Shown piece by piece: positions 34,468-47,471 of a stretch of 64,000 nt of DNA. The stretch is from Aspidiotus rigidus. Its lineage: Eukaryota > Arthropoda > Insecta > Hemiptera > Diaspididae. Made by a program: the position numbers and the translations under genes. The notes under the pieces were generated by a model, which was not told the origin of the DNA, ran no database searches, and worked only from the letters and a program-made list of their open reading frames with translations. The stretch spans positions 11,635,501 through 11,699,500 of the forward strand of contig JAVHKY010000003.1 in NCBI GenBank assembly GCA_035079385.1. The letters are read 5' to 3'. Every line of letters begins with the position of its first letter. Position 1 is the first letter of the stretch.

Positions 34468-36398
34468 CAGTGTTTCTCAACCTTTCTTATATCGCGGTAC
34501 ATTTTTCCATGAGATGATATAACTGCGGCACAGCATTTCCAGAACTCCAAATTGTATCGAAAATTTTTGTGCGTTTTGACATTTTCATATCTCTACTGAT
34601 TTCCTCCTCCTAATTTCAGAATTTGTGGCCTACAAGATGGCCATATGGGGACCTCATCCTTCTTTCTCTATACTAAGGTTACAAGAAACAAGAGATGTCT
34701 GGTTGAAAAATTTCTAACTTCTTCAACTGTTGAAGTGTGTTATAAAAATCTTCCATTAGATTTTGGTCTGTCCATCGGGATTCAAAAATATTTTGCCGCT
34801 AATATACGCAAAAGTGTCTGGATGTTTCCTGCATTTACTGGAAACTCTCTGGGCTTTTCTAATTCCGAAATTTATGACAAAACATGAAATATAATCTGTA
34901 TTTTTGGCCAAGACGCAGAAAGTTCTTGATTTTTATGACAGTGAATGTAGGTTTGGACTCAAATTCAAGTAATTACAGGGTGTCTACCAGGTCAATAAGT
35001 CCAATAAAAGTTCACTACTGTATTTCAAAAATGGTTCAATAAGTCAATAAAAGTCCATTAATTTTGACGCAAGTCCAATAAAAAACAATAATCGAGAATA
35101 AAAGTTCTAATTTTAATACATATTCAATAAAAATCAATAATCAAGAATAATTGAAAAAAATATGATTTTTTTTTTTTTTTTTTTTGCTAAATCAAGAGAT
35201 TTGCGACAAAAGGGCCAATAAAAATCCAATATTTTCAATTTTCAAATTTGGTAGACAAAATATTTAATTTAAATTTAAAAAAATTAAAAATATCAATTAA
35301 TAAGAAAAATATTGAAAAACAATTTTAGAGAAATGGGCTCAATAAAACTAATAAATTAATATAAAAGAAAATTAATACTTAATATTTTGATTATAATTAT
35401 TATTAAATAAAATAATTATGAATTCAATTTATAATAATTAAATTTAATAGAAAATACACGATCAATTCTATTTATTTCAAATTTATTCATGTATAATTCG
35501 AATAAATATTTTAATTCATCTTTCAATAAAAAATTTTATTCAATTATATTAAAATTAGATTTTTCTGATATCATTGATAAATCTAATTATTTCATTATCT
35601 TCAAGTATCACTTCCATAATTTTTATATTATAAAAAATATCAATTTTTAAATTTGAAATTTAATTTTTAATTTCTTTAGAAAAGTTTGATTTTTAAATTT
35701 ATTATGAGTTTAATAACGGTTAGCTTTATTTTCAAATTTTTATTTTTAATTAATTTCGAATAATAATTATTAGAAATATGGTTTATTGAATTTATTTAAT
35801 ATTTTATTTCCTAAATTTAATATGAAAATTTTTTTCATTATAATTATGTTGATAATAGAATTTTTTTTTATAATTTATTGTTAATAAATTATTTCAAAAT
35901 AAAATAAAATCAGAGAAAATAATATATCGTCGGGGTATTCCATTTAAACCGAGATTTAATTCATTCATGAATATTATCATCAATAAATGTTGAAATAGAT
36001 TGTATCCCTAATCAATAATTAAATAGAATTACAGATTGAATTATATCAATTCTTTTAATATAATTTTATTAATTTAACAACAAGGTAACAAATTAAAAAT
36101 ATTTTATTAAATCATCCTGTTATCATCAAAGATATTATCAATTCAATTATTTAAATTTATTTTCTTCATTAAATCAATAAATTAAATTTTAATTTGTACC
36201 AAGAATCGAAATTATTATTTTATAAAATTTTTTAATAGGAAATAAAATGTAATATTATTTATTTATATTAATAAAATATTTTCAATTTATTTAGTTAAAA
36301 TAATAACCATAAAAAAAAAAAATGGCAATTCTTTTTTTAGTTCATGTTAATTTATGTTTTTGATAAAACTTTTGCGGCACACCGGTTGAGAAACACTG
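34468..36398 (-). mobile_element. Complete non-autonomous hAT element, copy 5 (1,931 bp)
   Basis: It starts CAGTGTTTCTCAACC (34468) and ends GGTTGAGAAACACTG (36398), flanked by an exact 8-bp duplication TCATAGAG (34460-34467 and 36399-36406). It is inverted relative to copy 4 and otherwise colinear, including subterminal repeats (34990-35230) and the COI-like segment (35885-36135, minus strand). Near its right end about 35 bp between two GCGGCACACC repeats are missing, leaving one repeat, as expected from slippage between direct repeats. Confidence 0.95.
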
Positions 36399-36406
36399 TC
36401 ATAGAG

Positions 36407-38224
36407 GTAAACGTGTATTTATCAAACCAGGTCGAAGGAGGGAAGGGTGGACCCTTCCCCTGATTCCTGAATTGGCATCTGTACGGCCGTTCATATCTTG
36501 TCCAGAGTACTACGCTTTGGAACACTATCAGGCTTATGCTAGACTAAGAAAAAGAAAGCATGACATCACTCCCAAGCTTGTTTGATCATTGATTTCTAAA
36601 AAAATGTCGTATCATTCTCGTATCCTTGGCAAGTTTTGTAGAGAGATGACGTAAAACGTATCGAACGGTTTAAAAAAGGAAAAATTACTCAGAAATTTTT
36701 GATACACCGTGTACCGTTCAAAGGTACTAAGTACTGGAAAAGCCAGAAAGTGGTACATTAATGCTGGTACTACTTACTCGAGGTTTTACGATCACTCCTC
36801 GAGATAAAATGTTTCAACTTCCGGCGCGGCGTTTTACAATCGAGAATTTTATACGTGATAGCCTGCATGAGCTTTGCAAACGTCGAGAGGTAAGCACGCG
36901 AATATACGAAAATACGTCGCGGGTTATATTTTATTTCTGGATTTAAATACCCCGGCCATAACTTACCTAATACGAAATTTTACGCATCCCTCCTCCACTC
37001 TACGTTATCGTACTTTGCACTATTTTAGTTTACATTTCTACTACTCGTTTATTGCGATAAAAATTTATCAGAACGATTAATTGTTATTCGCATTTAATTA
37101 CGTTATTCGACTCAATTTTTTTTTTTTTTTTGCGGCTAAATGAAATTCTTCTAAACTCATAAGCAAAGCAGTTAAATGCCGAACGAGGGGAAAAAAAAGG
37201 TCAGTATTGATAAATGTAGTCTACAAGTCTATGCGAAGAGAATTTACCCTACAGGCTATTAAATTACCGGACTGCAGAGAGCGTTGAAGCGTTGAAATGA
37301 TTCCAGTTTGTCAGTTAGAGTTGCCTCTTACTCACGTATGAGCAAACAACCCATTAAGTTCCTTTTTTTAGAGAAATAATACACAAATAATTTTCGTTCG
37401 GCAGCTTAAATATCAATAGACTTCCAAAAAACGAAATACTTCGGCTTATAACAATCGATATAGTAGACGATTCCGCGGTGATGATGAGAGGACCAGTACT
37501 TGATGGACAGTAGCGAACTAGGACGGACTGTCACGGCCAGTGGCTTACGGAAAAGTATAATGGCCCAGTTTCCGTACTTATGGAAACCTATCTTTGAAAT
37601 GATGGGAATATGTTTCAGAGGAGGTTATTCGTGAAAAATTCTTCGATACTCGCCGTCCTCCCGACAAATAAAGAAGAAGAGGGGGAATTCGATAAGCTCA
37701 TAGGAACCCTGTAATTCACTTTCGACCTTCAATCTACAACCGTTTGCCATTCTTCTGGCAAATTGTGATTCTGAGGACAACAGGTGCTATTTGGAATAGA
37801 ATTTCGGGAAAAAATACAGGGATCTCCTTACCTACTTTGGAGACTGAAGGGAATTTCAACCGCCACATGAAGGAAAAATTGGAAAAATTTTGGCCGTCGA
37901 ACTCGATAAATTTTCTGAAAATAGAGCTGCATGGGTCAGGAAGATTTAGAGAAATCTTGATTTCGAGAAAGAGACAGAAGAATTTCGATTCCCTAGCTGT
38001 ATACTTTAGAGGGGATGAGCTCAATATGAGGAGAGAACTTGATCCGGTCGAAGTGAGGAGCAGCTACTGGGAAAGGATCTGAATTACTCTCTCCCTCCCA
38101 GAGGAAAGGCCACGGACTGTTTTTTTGCCGAAGTAACAGTGACACCAAGGTAAAATGTGCTGAACTCATCAATACACGTCCCATTGGAGATATGGGTAAT
38201 AAAGATCGCGTTCCATACTCCGTA
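36407..38224. other. No gene assigned
   Basis: No family recognised. At 37734-38082 both strands are open for about 100 codons with overlapping frames (112 residues plus, 96 minus). The plus frame leads toward the Penelope remnant that starts near 38225 and may be its eroded upstream part, but I see no diagnostic motif. Confidence 0.45.
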
Positions 38225-39100
38225 GCGTTAGAAGAAGGTTAGAGACCATAATGACTTCGACTTAGTCATCTCCAAGGCAGACAAAGGGCAAGCTGTCGCT
38301 GTAATGAAACATGAGGACCACAACTCTGAAATGGAAGATTTCTTGCATTCGAGCAATACCAATTTTTCGTCCTATGTTCGTAAAATTTGTAAGCTTGTTA
38401 ATGATAGCAAAGTTCAAATCAGTGGGTCTACCCTCAAGAAATCGATACGAGTACCTATCCCAGTTTCACCGCGATATTTCGTCCCCCACCTGTCTTCTGG
38501 CCAGGTTCTTGCACTATTGTTTGAAGTCCTGTGTTAATTTTTCATCCTCATTTGACCTGGTTAAGAAGATTAAGGACCTAAACCCTATCTCCCGGCTCCT
38601 AAACTTCGTTCCTCACCAGCTTTCCCCTTTGTCAGATACAGCTCAAAATTCGAATTTCCAAATCCTCCTATCACCTACAGTTCTGAGGTCGAAATTTTTT
38701 TATGTTCCACGTTTTACTGGACGGTGCCAAGCGGTCGACGCCCGTCATTTTTCTTCAATTAACGCCCCGATAAAACAGGTTCGTTGCTAAAATTCGCAAC
38801 TTTTCAGTCTATGGTTTGTAGACTGAGTGCTCTCCCTCAAACCCGAAAAATTCGAAGAGCAAAGAGTATTTATGTTGTCCTTCACACAGAAGAATAGAAT
38901 TCGCTTGAACATCGACAAAATGATCAGAAGAAAGATGCTTACTGTTGCCTTTTTTCAGTCCTCCTTTCTCCCACCTTCTGAATCCTCGCCGAGGAGATTA
39001 CGCTGGATATGCATACCCTTTTTCGGCCTACAGTTCTACAGACTAGCTATTATTTTGAAACACTGCGGCTTCAATACTGTATGTCACACCTTGCGGTCTC
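38225..39100 (+). pseudogene. Penelope-like retroelement, copy 3 with RT core deleted
   Basis: At 38250-38340 the frame reads DFDLVISKADKGQAVAVM, the conserved N-terminal RT motif of Penelope elements (ITKADKG). The palm with YMDD is absent. At 38810-39070 the connector returns: VCRLSALP, LNIDKMIRRKM, RLRWICIPFFG and LKHCGFNT, corresponding to VHRLTSIP, LDIDRMARKK, LRWIKLLFLG and FGFRPAF in the copy at 139-1690. GIY-YIG is not recognisable after it. Frame changes are present in several places. It is an old internally deleted copy in the opposite orientation to the pair at the window start. Confidence 0.72.
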
Positions 39101-39787
39101 TTTGCCACGCCGCGCCCTCCTACGTACAAGAAGATCCGACAGAACAACCTAATCTTGACCCCAATGGTTACTCTGGAGGGGACCCGCGAGAAATTGGAAG
39201 CAAAGAAGGGAACCCAAAATACCACACTGAGAAAATACTCCGGACCATTACCATACTGTGACGTCGACGATCGACGTCACACATACATAGGTAAGCACTA
39301 GTGATTAGGATGAAAATGTGCGCACCCACAACAACCCACCAAGGTGAAGGGAATATGGAACGACCAGACGGAATAAAAGCACTAGGGGAACTTTGAGAGG
39401 ACTGTACAAGCTTAGTTGCAAACAGTGAGGCGCATCTACATTGGGTAGATTGGGAGAAAGTTCGACGTTAGGAGAACGGACTACAAAATATCAAGGGAGA
39501 AGGAAGATGGAAAACACTGCAATGAAGAACAGCTCAATGGTGAAGGAATATTTGAAGTCATCGCATGAAGCCAAGAACACAGATGGAGATTGCAAAGGCA
39601 AAGAGGAGAAAAGCCAGCCTGTTGAACAATCTATTCACATTCTACAGTGAAAGATTGGGTGATTGGACGAGACAGGGAGAACAGAACCGACCAGTAGGAT
39701 GATATAAAACCTGTAAGTGAATGAAGCAATCACGATGCAGTCACCAATCAAATCAGAGTGTTATACTACGAAATCCCACAAAATCCT

Positions 39788-39880
39788 TGTTCTTCAGTAG
39801 CGTACAACTGATGGTAGGGTAACATCCGAAAGTACTCATGTAAGTTAACTAATGAAGTAGAATTGTGCATTTGAGATCTA
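39788..39880 (+). repeat. Third copy of the CTGATG-type repeat
   Basis: ACAACTGATGGTAGGGTAAC, then CATCCGAAAGTACT, TAACTAATGAAGTAGAATTG follow the order of the right arm of the hairpin at 20918-20993. No inverted partner is adjacent. Confidence 0.55.
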
Positions 39881-39889
39881 TACAATCTT

Positions 39890-41185
39890 GTGCTATGCTT
39901 ATACACCTCATCACTTTCAATATGAGTCCCGATTGTTTAAGGTAGTTGTGAACTGAACTTCTGTATCATTCAGGTTCAAATATATTAGGTAACTTCCAGT
40001 TTCTAATGAACGAACACGATGTAAGACAAGGATGTGTACGCAAACTTCAGAATCGCACCGCCTAAAATTATCTCCTCCTCACTTCTCTTCAATTGTTGCA
40101 AGTTTACTACGATTCTGCCAAGACTTCTACATAATTCCGATAAATTAACGCACGAAATATTTGTATTTCTAACTGATAGTCAATGATGTATTTATTTGTT
40201 TGAACAATAAGCGGAGTACGCAATGTTCGAAACATTCTATTATAATTTCACTATAGTACGGTATGCTAAAACTATCATAAATGCACGACAAATTAACTAT
40301 AAACCTTTGCGCGAACTTTACCGCAATTTACTTACGGTAGAATTTCGACGTTTGTATGTCATAGTGGAAAAAACTTGCGTTGAACTTTGGTTTGCGATAT
40401 GTCCGTATCTGTATCGCAGTTGACGCGACACGAGCGCGAACACTCGTATTATTATCTATACAATACCGGTGGAATGAACACGATGATAGGATACGTGTGT
40501 ACATACAACTCCGTCTACCCGCAAACCACTCACCTGCGTTAGTTATTCAATTTAATTATTTAAGCTGCTTAACATTCCCAGCACAAGTTTTGATAAATCC
40601 GAACGTCGAAAACGTTATATAAACATCATAAGATTAAAAGATTGATAAGAATCATCGAACAAGTATTATTCCAATTCAGAGAGGTTGCGCGCTACCCTGT
40701 ATACGAGGGATGAACATCGACGAACTCGTTTCAAGAAGACTGGTGGCAGGCGAGATCTGCTATTTCAGGGTACGATGGACGTTTTCGTCTTTAAAAACTA
40801 ATTTATCTTGTAGTCATTCCATATCTCAAGAATATGGCACGCTGAGCGGCTTTCGCTTAATAAACCATCATCATCGGAGCTGAGCACTCAATTTTGAACA
40901 CTCCATTCTGCTCAACTTTAGGGATATCATTACTATTGAGTTTCCAACCGAGAAAAATCTTGAATACTGCGTCAAGGAAGTATTCAAACAAGATTATCTG
41001 ATTTTGCATTTGAGGAAAACTCCCTTTCCCGTCACGAGTATCAAATAACGAATTTTCTGTTTAGACGCAATCTTTCTTGACTATACCCTCGAAATTTCAT
41101 CGATTTTGTAGTTTGCCTTGTGAAGATCGGCGATGAATTCCGCCTCTTGCTCATCAATTTCTGCGGAAAGGAAAGGAGCTGCACT
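39890..41185. other. No gene seen
   Basis: No recognisable coding or RNA feature and no strong repeats. Confidence 0.5.
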
Positions 41186-41189
41186 CACT

Positions 41190-41333
41190 CCCACTCCCCC
41201 ATGGACTTGAAGAAATTCCAACTTCCGAGCCATAATGTATTATAGGAGGGGACCTTGAAAAAATGTCGACTTTTATGCTATACAAGTATAATATGGTGGT
41301 AGGACTTGGAAAAATTTTAATTCTCGAGCTATA
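41190..41333 (-). repeat. Dispersed ~48-bp repeat, three degraded units
   Basis: Units such as 'acttgaagaaattccaactt', 'ccgagccataatgtattata' and GGACTTGGAAAAATTTTAAT repeat the minisatellite seen at 13400 and 46785. The MITE copy B begins directly after it. Confidence 0.5.
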
Positions 41334-41794
41334 CCGGGTAGACCAGAAAGATGTCACCAGTTAAATGGGTGTTCGCACTAAATCTGTTCGATAGCGTGAA
41401 AACGCGAAACCTTAGATGTATACTTCACATCTTCGAAATTTGTATCTCAATTTTATCTTCAATTTGCGCCCCGGCTCAACTTTCTACGACTTTTTTGTGC
41501 CGAGTTATGGGCCAAAATGTGCCACAAATTGACCAATTTGCCAAGATTTCTGAAATAGAAAATAGAAAATTCTCCCACTTTCAAGCTCCATAGGTTATTT
41601 ACTTTTTTTTTTCGGAATCAGCGTTCAATTTCACTTTCAAGTCAAGTAAAATGTGGAAGTTTGAAACATTTTCAATTTTTGATAATTTTGTCAAATTGAT
41701 CAATTTTTGGCACATTTTGGTCCCCAACTCGGCTCAAAGAAGTTGTAAAAAGTTGAGTAGGGGCGAAAGTTAGAGATAAAATTGAGATACAAAG
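41334..41794. mobile_element. TA-flanked hairpin MITE, copy B (right end lost)
   Basis: It begins CCGGGTAGACCAGAAAGATG next to TATA and follows copy A and D inward, including TTATGGGCCAAAATGTGCCA. Inverted similarity starts on the right (CACATTTTGGTCCCCAACTC), but it stops at 41794 in 'attgagatacaa' before the terminus. Confidence 0.75.
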
Positions 41795-42399
41795 GCTCTA
41801 GCCGGGTAAGGGGGAAAAAATGGCCTTGGTCGGAAAATTTTCCAAATGTCCGTCAAAATGTTGACCCCAATGAGAAAACTCGAAATCCAAAAAATTGGAC
41901 CCGTCCGCTCACCCACATGGTCTGCAGAGCCATTTTTAGGCCTAAAATCCAAATGGCTATATCTCAGCCAATAATGAATGCACAGCGATGAAACTTGAGG
42001 ACATTTTAGTATATGTGAACGTTCATACACTGTGTTTTTTTTTTTTTTTAATCATTCATATTTTCTCTAGTTTCTAGCTATAACAAAATTTCAAACTCGA
42101 ATAAAAAAAAAATCGGGGGAGAGGCACCTGGGGAAAATCATTCATTTGAAGCGCCATACCCTCTACTACAACATACATGAGTACCATAGTCCTCGGTGAG
42201 GTGCAACATTCCCCAAAAAATCAATATTTAATGAATTTCTGTGATTTTTTCACGGATAGCGGGGTAAACTATGACTGCTACCGCAATGGACCGCGAGAAA
42301 TCAATGGTCAATGTTCGAGGTGAAAAGTACGCACTCCTCCGTGAGATGAAATGGGAATGTTGATAGACCAAAAATATATTTTTAGTATTTCGTTTATCG

Positions 42400-44275
42400 A
42401 TTTGGTTAATTCTTATGTAAACACGTCCACTGATTACGTGGAGTACGTTAGATTGAGAAAAATAGTTGAAAAATTCCCCAGTTGCTGGAACAGTCTAAAA
42501 ATAGTAGAGAAGTGAGAAAATACACTTTTTCAACCTGGAGAACTGCGATTTTTCATATATCCTTCATCAATCAGGTTAACTCTTAAGTGAACATGTCCGC
42601 CGAGTTTGAAAAAATAGTCAACAAATTCTCCAGCCGCTGGAACCTTCTGGAAATGACAAATAATCGAGAAAATTCACTTTTTCACCTTGGAGGACCGTGA
42701 GTATTTGTATTTTGTTCATCAATTAGGTCGATTCACATGTAAACACATCCACCGTGTTTGAACAAAATGGTCAAAAAATTCTCCAGTCGCTGGAACGTTC
42801 TGGAAGTGACAAATAATCGATCAAATCCACTTTTTCACACTGGAGGACCGTGAGTTTTGGTATTTCATTCATCAATAAGGTCAGTTCTTACGTAAACATG
42901 TTCGCCGAATTTGAAAGAAATAGTCCAAAAATTCTCCAGCCGCTGGAGCCTTCTGGAAATGACAAATAATCGAGAAAATCCAATTTTTCACCCTGGAGGA
43001 CAGTGAGTTTTGGTATTGTGTTTATCAATTAAGTCGATTCTCATGTAAGCATATCCACCGAGTTCGAAAAAAGTAGTCAAAAAATTCTGCAGCCGCTGGA
43101 ACCTACTGGAAATGACAAATAATCAAGAAAATCCACTTTTCCACCCTAGAGAACCGTGAGTTTTGGTACTGTGTTTATCAATTAGGTGAATTCTCAAGTA
43201 CACATGTTCGCCGTGTTTGAAAACAATGGTCAAAAAATTCTCCAGTCGCTGGAACGGTCTGGAAATAATAAAAAATCGAGGATATCTACTTCTGTTATGC
43301 GGATGGAAGGAAATGATAGCGATAAGAGTTTTTCAGGTGTGAGTCCGCGGTGATAGCTACGCGGTCAGTCGAAGCAGGGGGAATAAAAATGATCATTGTG
43401 TTATGCCAATCGAAGGAAATGATACCAAAAAGATTTTTTCTGTTGTCAGTCCGCGGTGAGAGAACAACTACGACCTGGAATTTGAATGAGCGGGGCAATT
43501 CATAAAAATTCTCGTTACGTCATGACCATGGAAGCGAATTACACAATACCAAAACTCACGGTGCTCCAGGGTGAGTCGTTTCCAGAAGGTTCCAGGGACT
43601 GGAGAATTTTTTGACCATCATTTCCGAACTCAGAGGATGTATTTTCATGTAAATCGACCTGATTGATGAACACAGTACCAAAACTCACAGTCCTCCAGGG
43701 TGAAAAATTGGATTTTCTCGATTATTTGTCATTTCCAGAAGGCTCCAGCGGCTGGAGAATTTTAGGACTATTTTTTTCAAATTCGGCGAACATGTTTACG
43801 TAAGAACTGACCTAATTGATGAATGAAATACCAAAACTCACGGTCCTCCAGTGTGAAAAAGTGGATTTGATCGATTATTTGTCACTTCCAGAACGTTCCA
43901 GCGACTGGAGAATTTTTTGACCATTTTGTTCAAACACGGTGGATGTGTTTACATGTGAATCGACCTAATTGATGAACAAAATACAAATACTCACGGCCCT
44001 TTAGGGTGAAAAAGTGAATTTTCTCGATTATTTGTCCTTTCCAGAAGGTTCCAGCGGCTGGAGAATTTGTTGACTATTTTTTTCAAACTCGGCGGACATG
44101 TTTACTTAAGAATTAACCTGATTGATGAAGGATATATGAAAAATCGCAGTTCTCCAGGTTGAAAAAGTGGATTTTCTCACTTCTCTACTATTTTCAGACT
44201 GTACCAGCAACTGGAGAATTTTTCAACTATTTTACTCAATCTAACGTACTCCACCTCAGCGGTGGACGTGTCCCC
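42400..44275. mobile_element. Foldback-type element with ~152-bp tandem units in both arms
   Basis: The left arm (42400-43285) has six direct units, each with an ATTCTCCAGCCGCTGGAACC-like core (about 42475, 42628, 42780, 42932, 43084, 43238). The right arm (43545-44275) has five inverted units (about 43592, 43742, 43893, 44045, 44197). The outer borders are ACACGTCCAC...GTGGAGTACGTTAGATTG and its complement. The 250-bp centre holds two direct copies of a GAAGGAAATGATA ... AGTCCGCGGTGA segment. There is no ORF. The layout is that of Foldback/TU-type elements; the family is otherwise unknown to me. Confidence 0.8.
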
Positions 44276-44341
44276 CAGAAGCCTTGTGATTCCCCCACTA
44301 ATAAAAATCAATTAAGATAGGAAGGATACGACAGCATTACA

Positions 44342-44411
44342 TCACATCATTTTTCGACTGCCCCCCCCCCCCTCACCCCAGGAAAAATTCCTGTGTACGC
44401 CACTGATTTGT
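44342..44411. mobile_element. Possible hAT end remnant
   Basis: Ends CCTGTGTACGCCACTG, a sequence typical of one hAT terminus (CAGTGGCGTACACAGG on the other strand), preceded by a C-run. No matching left end or 8-bp duplication was found. Confidence 0.4.
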
Positions 44412-45850
44412 TATCGATACCAGATATCCTTTGGAGTTATACTTGGAAAAATGTACTTCATAACAATAGCCCCAGAGTGGAACCCCCAAAAGAATACAAC
44501 GACCAACTATCGAACAAAAAAAGTATACCCTGTTCAAAAATGTGAATATGAGAAATCATTCCTACAAAAAATGTACGTCAATTGGGCACGTTAGTTCAGA
44601 ATAAGAAGTGAGCGCAGATGGGTTTCAATCAAAATCATTCTTCATCATGAAATATGTCGGCCATCGAAATTACATCAACAGCGCTTCCAAGGGAAAAGTT
44701 GGAATTTTCATGTCTCTTATAATATTTGTTGATGTCCTTGAAACAAATTTACCTACCCTCTATGGTAGTACGAGTAAAATAATCTACGAAGATACGCATT
44801 TAATTTCATTTGGTTTGCGTTAAACGGCAAACAATCAAACCCCATCTCACGAACTTCCTTATAATCTCGATACTTTGTGCCAATTTATAGATCTCAACTC
44901 AGCGTAGTACCTTATTGCATAAAAGTATTGAATTCCTTTTGCAGTGAATTCACATTACCGATGACGGTACCGCATAGCACTCATTTAGACCTATCGCGTA
45001 TACATGCTGTATTGTATATTGTCGTTATCCAGCACACTTTTCTCGTTGGGATTCGAGCAAACAAGATGAACATGATATACGAATAGAAACGCGCGTATAG
45101 ATACGAATTAAATTTTCACGCGACTGTCGGCAATAATTCAGACCTCTTCTATAGAGAACGTAAGATCTGTTTTGTGAATAATTTTATACAGAAGAACAGA
45201 AGGTATAGCGTGCCAAACGAACACGTTTTCTGACAGTACATGTACACATTCGCAGACGCTCGCGTTAATCCTGATTTATAGAAATAATAGAAATCGCTAC
45301 GCGAAAGTAATTCGAATACGAATCATGAATTTGAAATGATTCAAGTTTGTCTCCGCGCTTATTTTGAAACAACAAAGAAAGAAAAAACTTAGCGCGCTTC
45401 GAATGTGTTTGACGATCAAAACAGCTGAGCGGTAGACTTGAGGAAGCTTCGTGAGCAGATTTCTTAAAATATTATATACTTTGGACGAAGTTTTGCGTTC
45501 CTCCCCCGCCGCACATTACTACAGGTCGTCCAGTCTAATCATAATTTGAATATGGAAATATTATCCGTATATTTTCAAATTTATTCCTATCCTCGTAGAA
45601 GCACAAGGTAATACAGACGTAATTCTGTGGCATTTATGGTATTCGAATTAAGAGGACGTTTGAGGGTAAGAGAATATCACCTGTACGATATTTGAGCTAT
45701 TTATCTCGAGTCACCAAGGTTCAGGAAAATTGGGATTCCTACCGCCCACCGGACTACATGAATCGAGAAGGGAGGACTCGGAAAAATTTCCAACACTAAG
45801 GTGTAAATGGAATTGAAGGAAAATTTTGACCAGCTAGTTATACGAGTATA
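44412..45850. other. No gene seen
   Basis: AT-rich sequence with no recognised gene. 45770-45800 resembles one unit of the dispersed 48-bp repeat (ACTCGGAAAAATTTCCAACA). Confidence 0.5.
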
Positions 45851-46289
45851 CCGGGTGGGGCAAAAAGATGTTACCAGTTAAATGGGAGTTTGAACTAAAT
45901 TCACTCCAGCTCAAAGGCGCGAAAGGTTAGATGCACACATTAAATCTACAAAATTTGTATCTCAATTTTATCTTCATTTTGCGTTCCTACTCAACTTTCT
46001 ACGATATTTTGGAGCCGAGTTATGGACCAAAATGTGCTCAAAATTGATCAATTTGCCAAAATTCTCAAAATTTAAAAATTGTTCGAACTTCCATACTATA
46101 TCAGATTTGAAAGTGAAATTACTCGGCTCAGAAAAGTCGAGAAACTTCGGGTATGGCTCAAATTAAAGATAAAATCGAGATACAAAATTCGTACATTTAA
46201 ATTATACGTCTAACGTTTTGCATTTTCGCGCAACAACAGATTTAGCGCAAACTCCCATTTACCTGGTAACATCTTTCTGCCCCACCCGG
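45851..46289. mobile_element. TA-flanked hairpin MITE, copy C
   Basis: The ends are CCGGGTGGGGCAAAAAGATG and the complement CATCTTTCTGCCCCACCCGG, both bordered by TATA. Internal inverted similarity covers most of its length (ATTTGTATCTCAATTTTATC and its complement). The TIRs differ from copies A, B and D by GGGGC in place of GGACC on both ends, so this is a distinct, self-consistent subfamily. Confidence 0.85.
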
Positions 46290-46784
46290 TATACCTATAT
46301 AAACAACGGACTTTGAAAACGGAAATGTTCTGGCGGAGCCAAACAATGAAAGATTATTTTCAATTTGCTCAAGCTAGCTACCAGTTGAGACAAGATAATT
46401 TTCATTAGCCGATAAAGGCCAGCTTAAACCTCTTTGTGACGTCACCAACATCCGTGACGTCTAGTATACATATTTTAAGCCAACTAGCTTTTGCGGGCTC
46501 ACTCGCTCTGCTCATTTGCCCTAAATCTTGATTTGGTATAATAAGCCAACTATTCTGGACCAAGTCGAAGATTCCTCGTAAATTTTCTGGGGTGGAGGCA
46601 GATCAAATCGGACTAGGGCTCGCAAATTTTCAATAGAGTTAGACCCGCAGATTTCCAATACACGGCTAGGTTGCTGATGCCTGTGAAGACATTAAAAACA
46701 ACGGCTTCCTTAACGAAGTTAAATGAGGAATGCAGGGAACCCGTTCTACGAGTCAAATTATAATATTATAAAGTGGGGGGGGGG

Positions 46785-46941
46785 GGACTTGAAAAAATTT
46801 TCACCTCCAAGCTATATATAACAGGAAGGAACCTTAGAAAATTCATGTATAGCTCGAGAGTCGAAATTCTTCGAAGTCTCCCTTCTATCTTTTATATAGC
46901 TCGAGAGGCAAAATTTTTCCAAGTCCCCCTCCTATCATATA
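46785..46941 (+). repeat. Dispersed ~48-bp repeat, about three units
   Basis: Repeated units contain 'agctcgaga', 'gtcgaaattcttc' or GGCAAAATTTTTCCAAGTCC and CTCCTATCATATA. A G-run (46776-46785) precedes it. MITE copy D is inserted at its end and the repeat resumes at 47472. Confidence 0.65.
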
Positions 46942-47471
46942 CCGGGTGGACCAGAAAGATGTTACCAGTTAAATGGGAGTTTGCACTAGATCTGTTCTAG
47001 CGTAAAAACACGAAATGTTAGACGTATACTTCAAACCTACAAAATTTGTATCTCAATTGTATCTTGAATTTGCGCCCTTACTCAACTTTCTACAACTTTT
47101 ATGAGCCGAGTTATGGACCAAAATGTGCCAAAAATTGACCAATTTGCCAAGATTTCCAAAATGAAAAATTGAAAATTCTCCCACTTTTAAGCTTCACAGG
47201 GTTATTTAGGTATTTTTTCGGAATCAGCGTTAAATTTCACTTTCAAATCAAGGAAAATATGGAAGTTCAAACGATCTTCAACTTTTGAGAATTTTGGCAA
47301 ATTGGCCAATTTTTGGCACATTTTGATCCCTAACTTGGCTCAAAAAAGTCGTAAAAAGTTGAGACGCAAATTGAGGATAAAATTGAGATACAAATTTTGT
47401 AGTTTTGATGTATACGTCTCACGTTTTGCGTTCGTGCGCTGGAGTGAATTTAGCGCAAACTCCCATCCCGG
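46942..47471. mobile_element. TA-flanked hairpin MITE, copy D
   Basis: Starts CCGGGTGGACCAGAAAGATG after TATA. The right side runs ...GCGCAAACTCCCAT and then jumps to CCCGG followed by TA, so about 28 bp of the right TIR are deleted while the last five bases and TA flank remain. The element lies inside the 48-bp repeat. The small frame 47302-47487 is not a gene. Confidence 0.8.

Noticed and set aside
37734..38082. Overlapping ~100-codon frames on both strands
   Set aside because: No recognisable motif in either; double-strand openness is probably a composition effect near an eroded Penelope copy.
44276..44411. A full short hAT element starting at CAGCGGTGGACGTG
   Set aside because: That start belongs to the foldback arm (matches the complement of 42420), and no 8-bp duplication exists.
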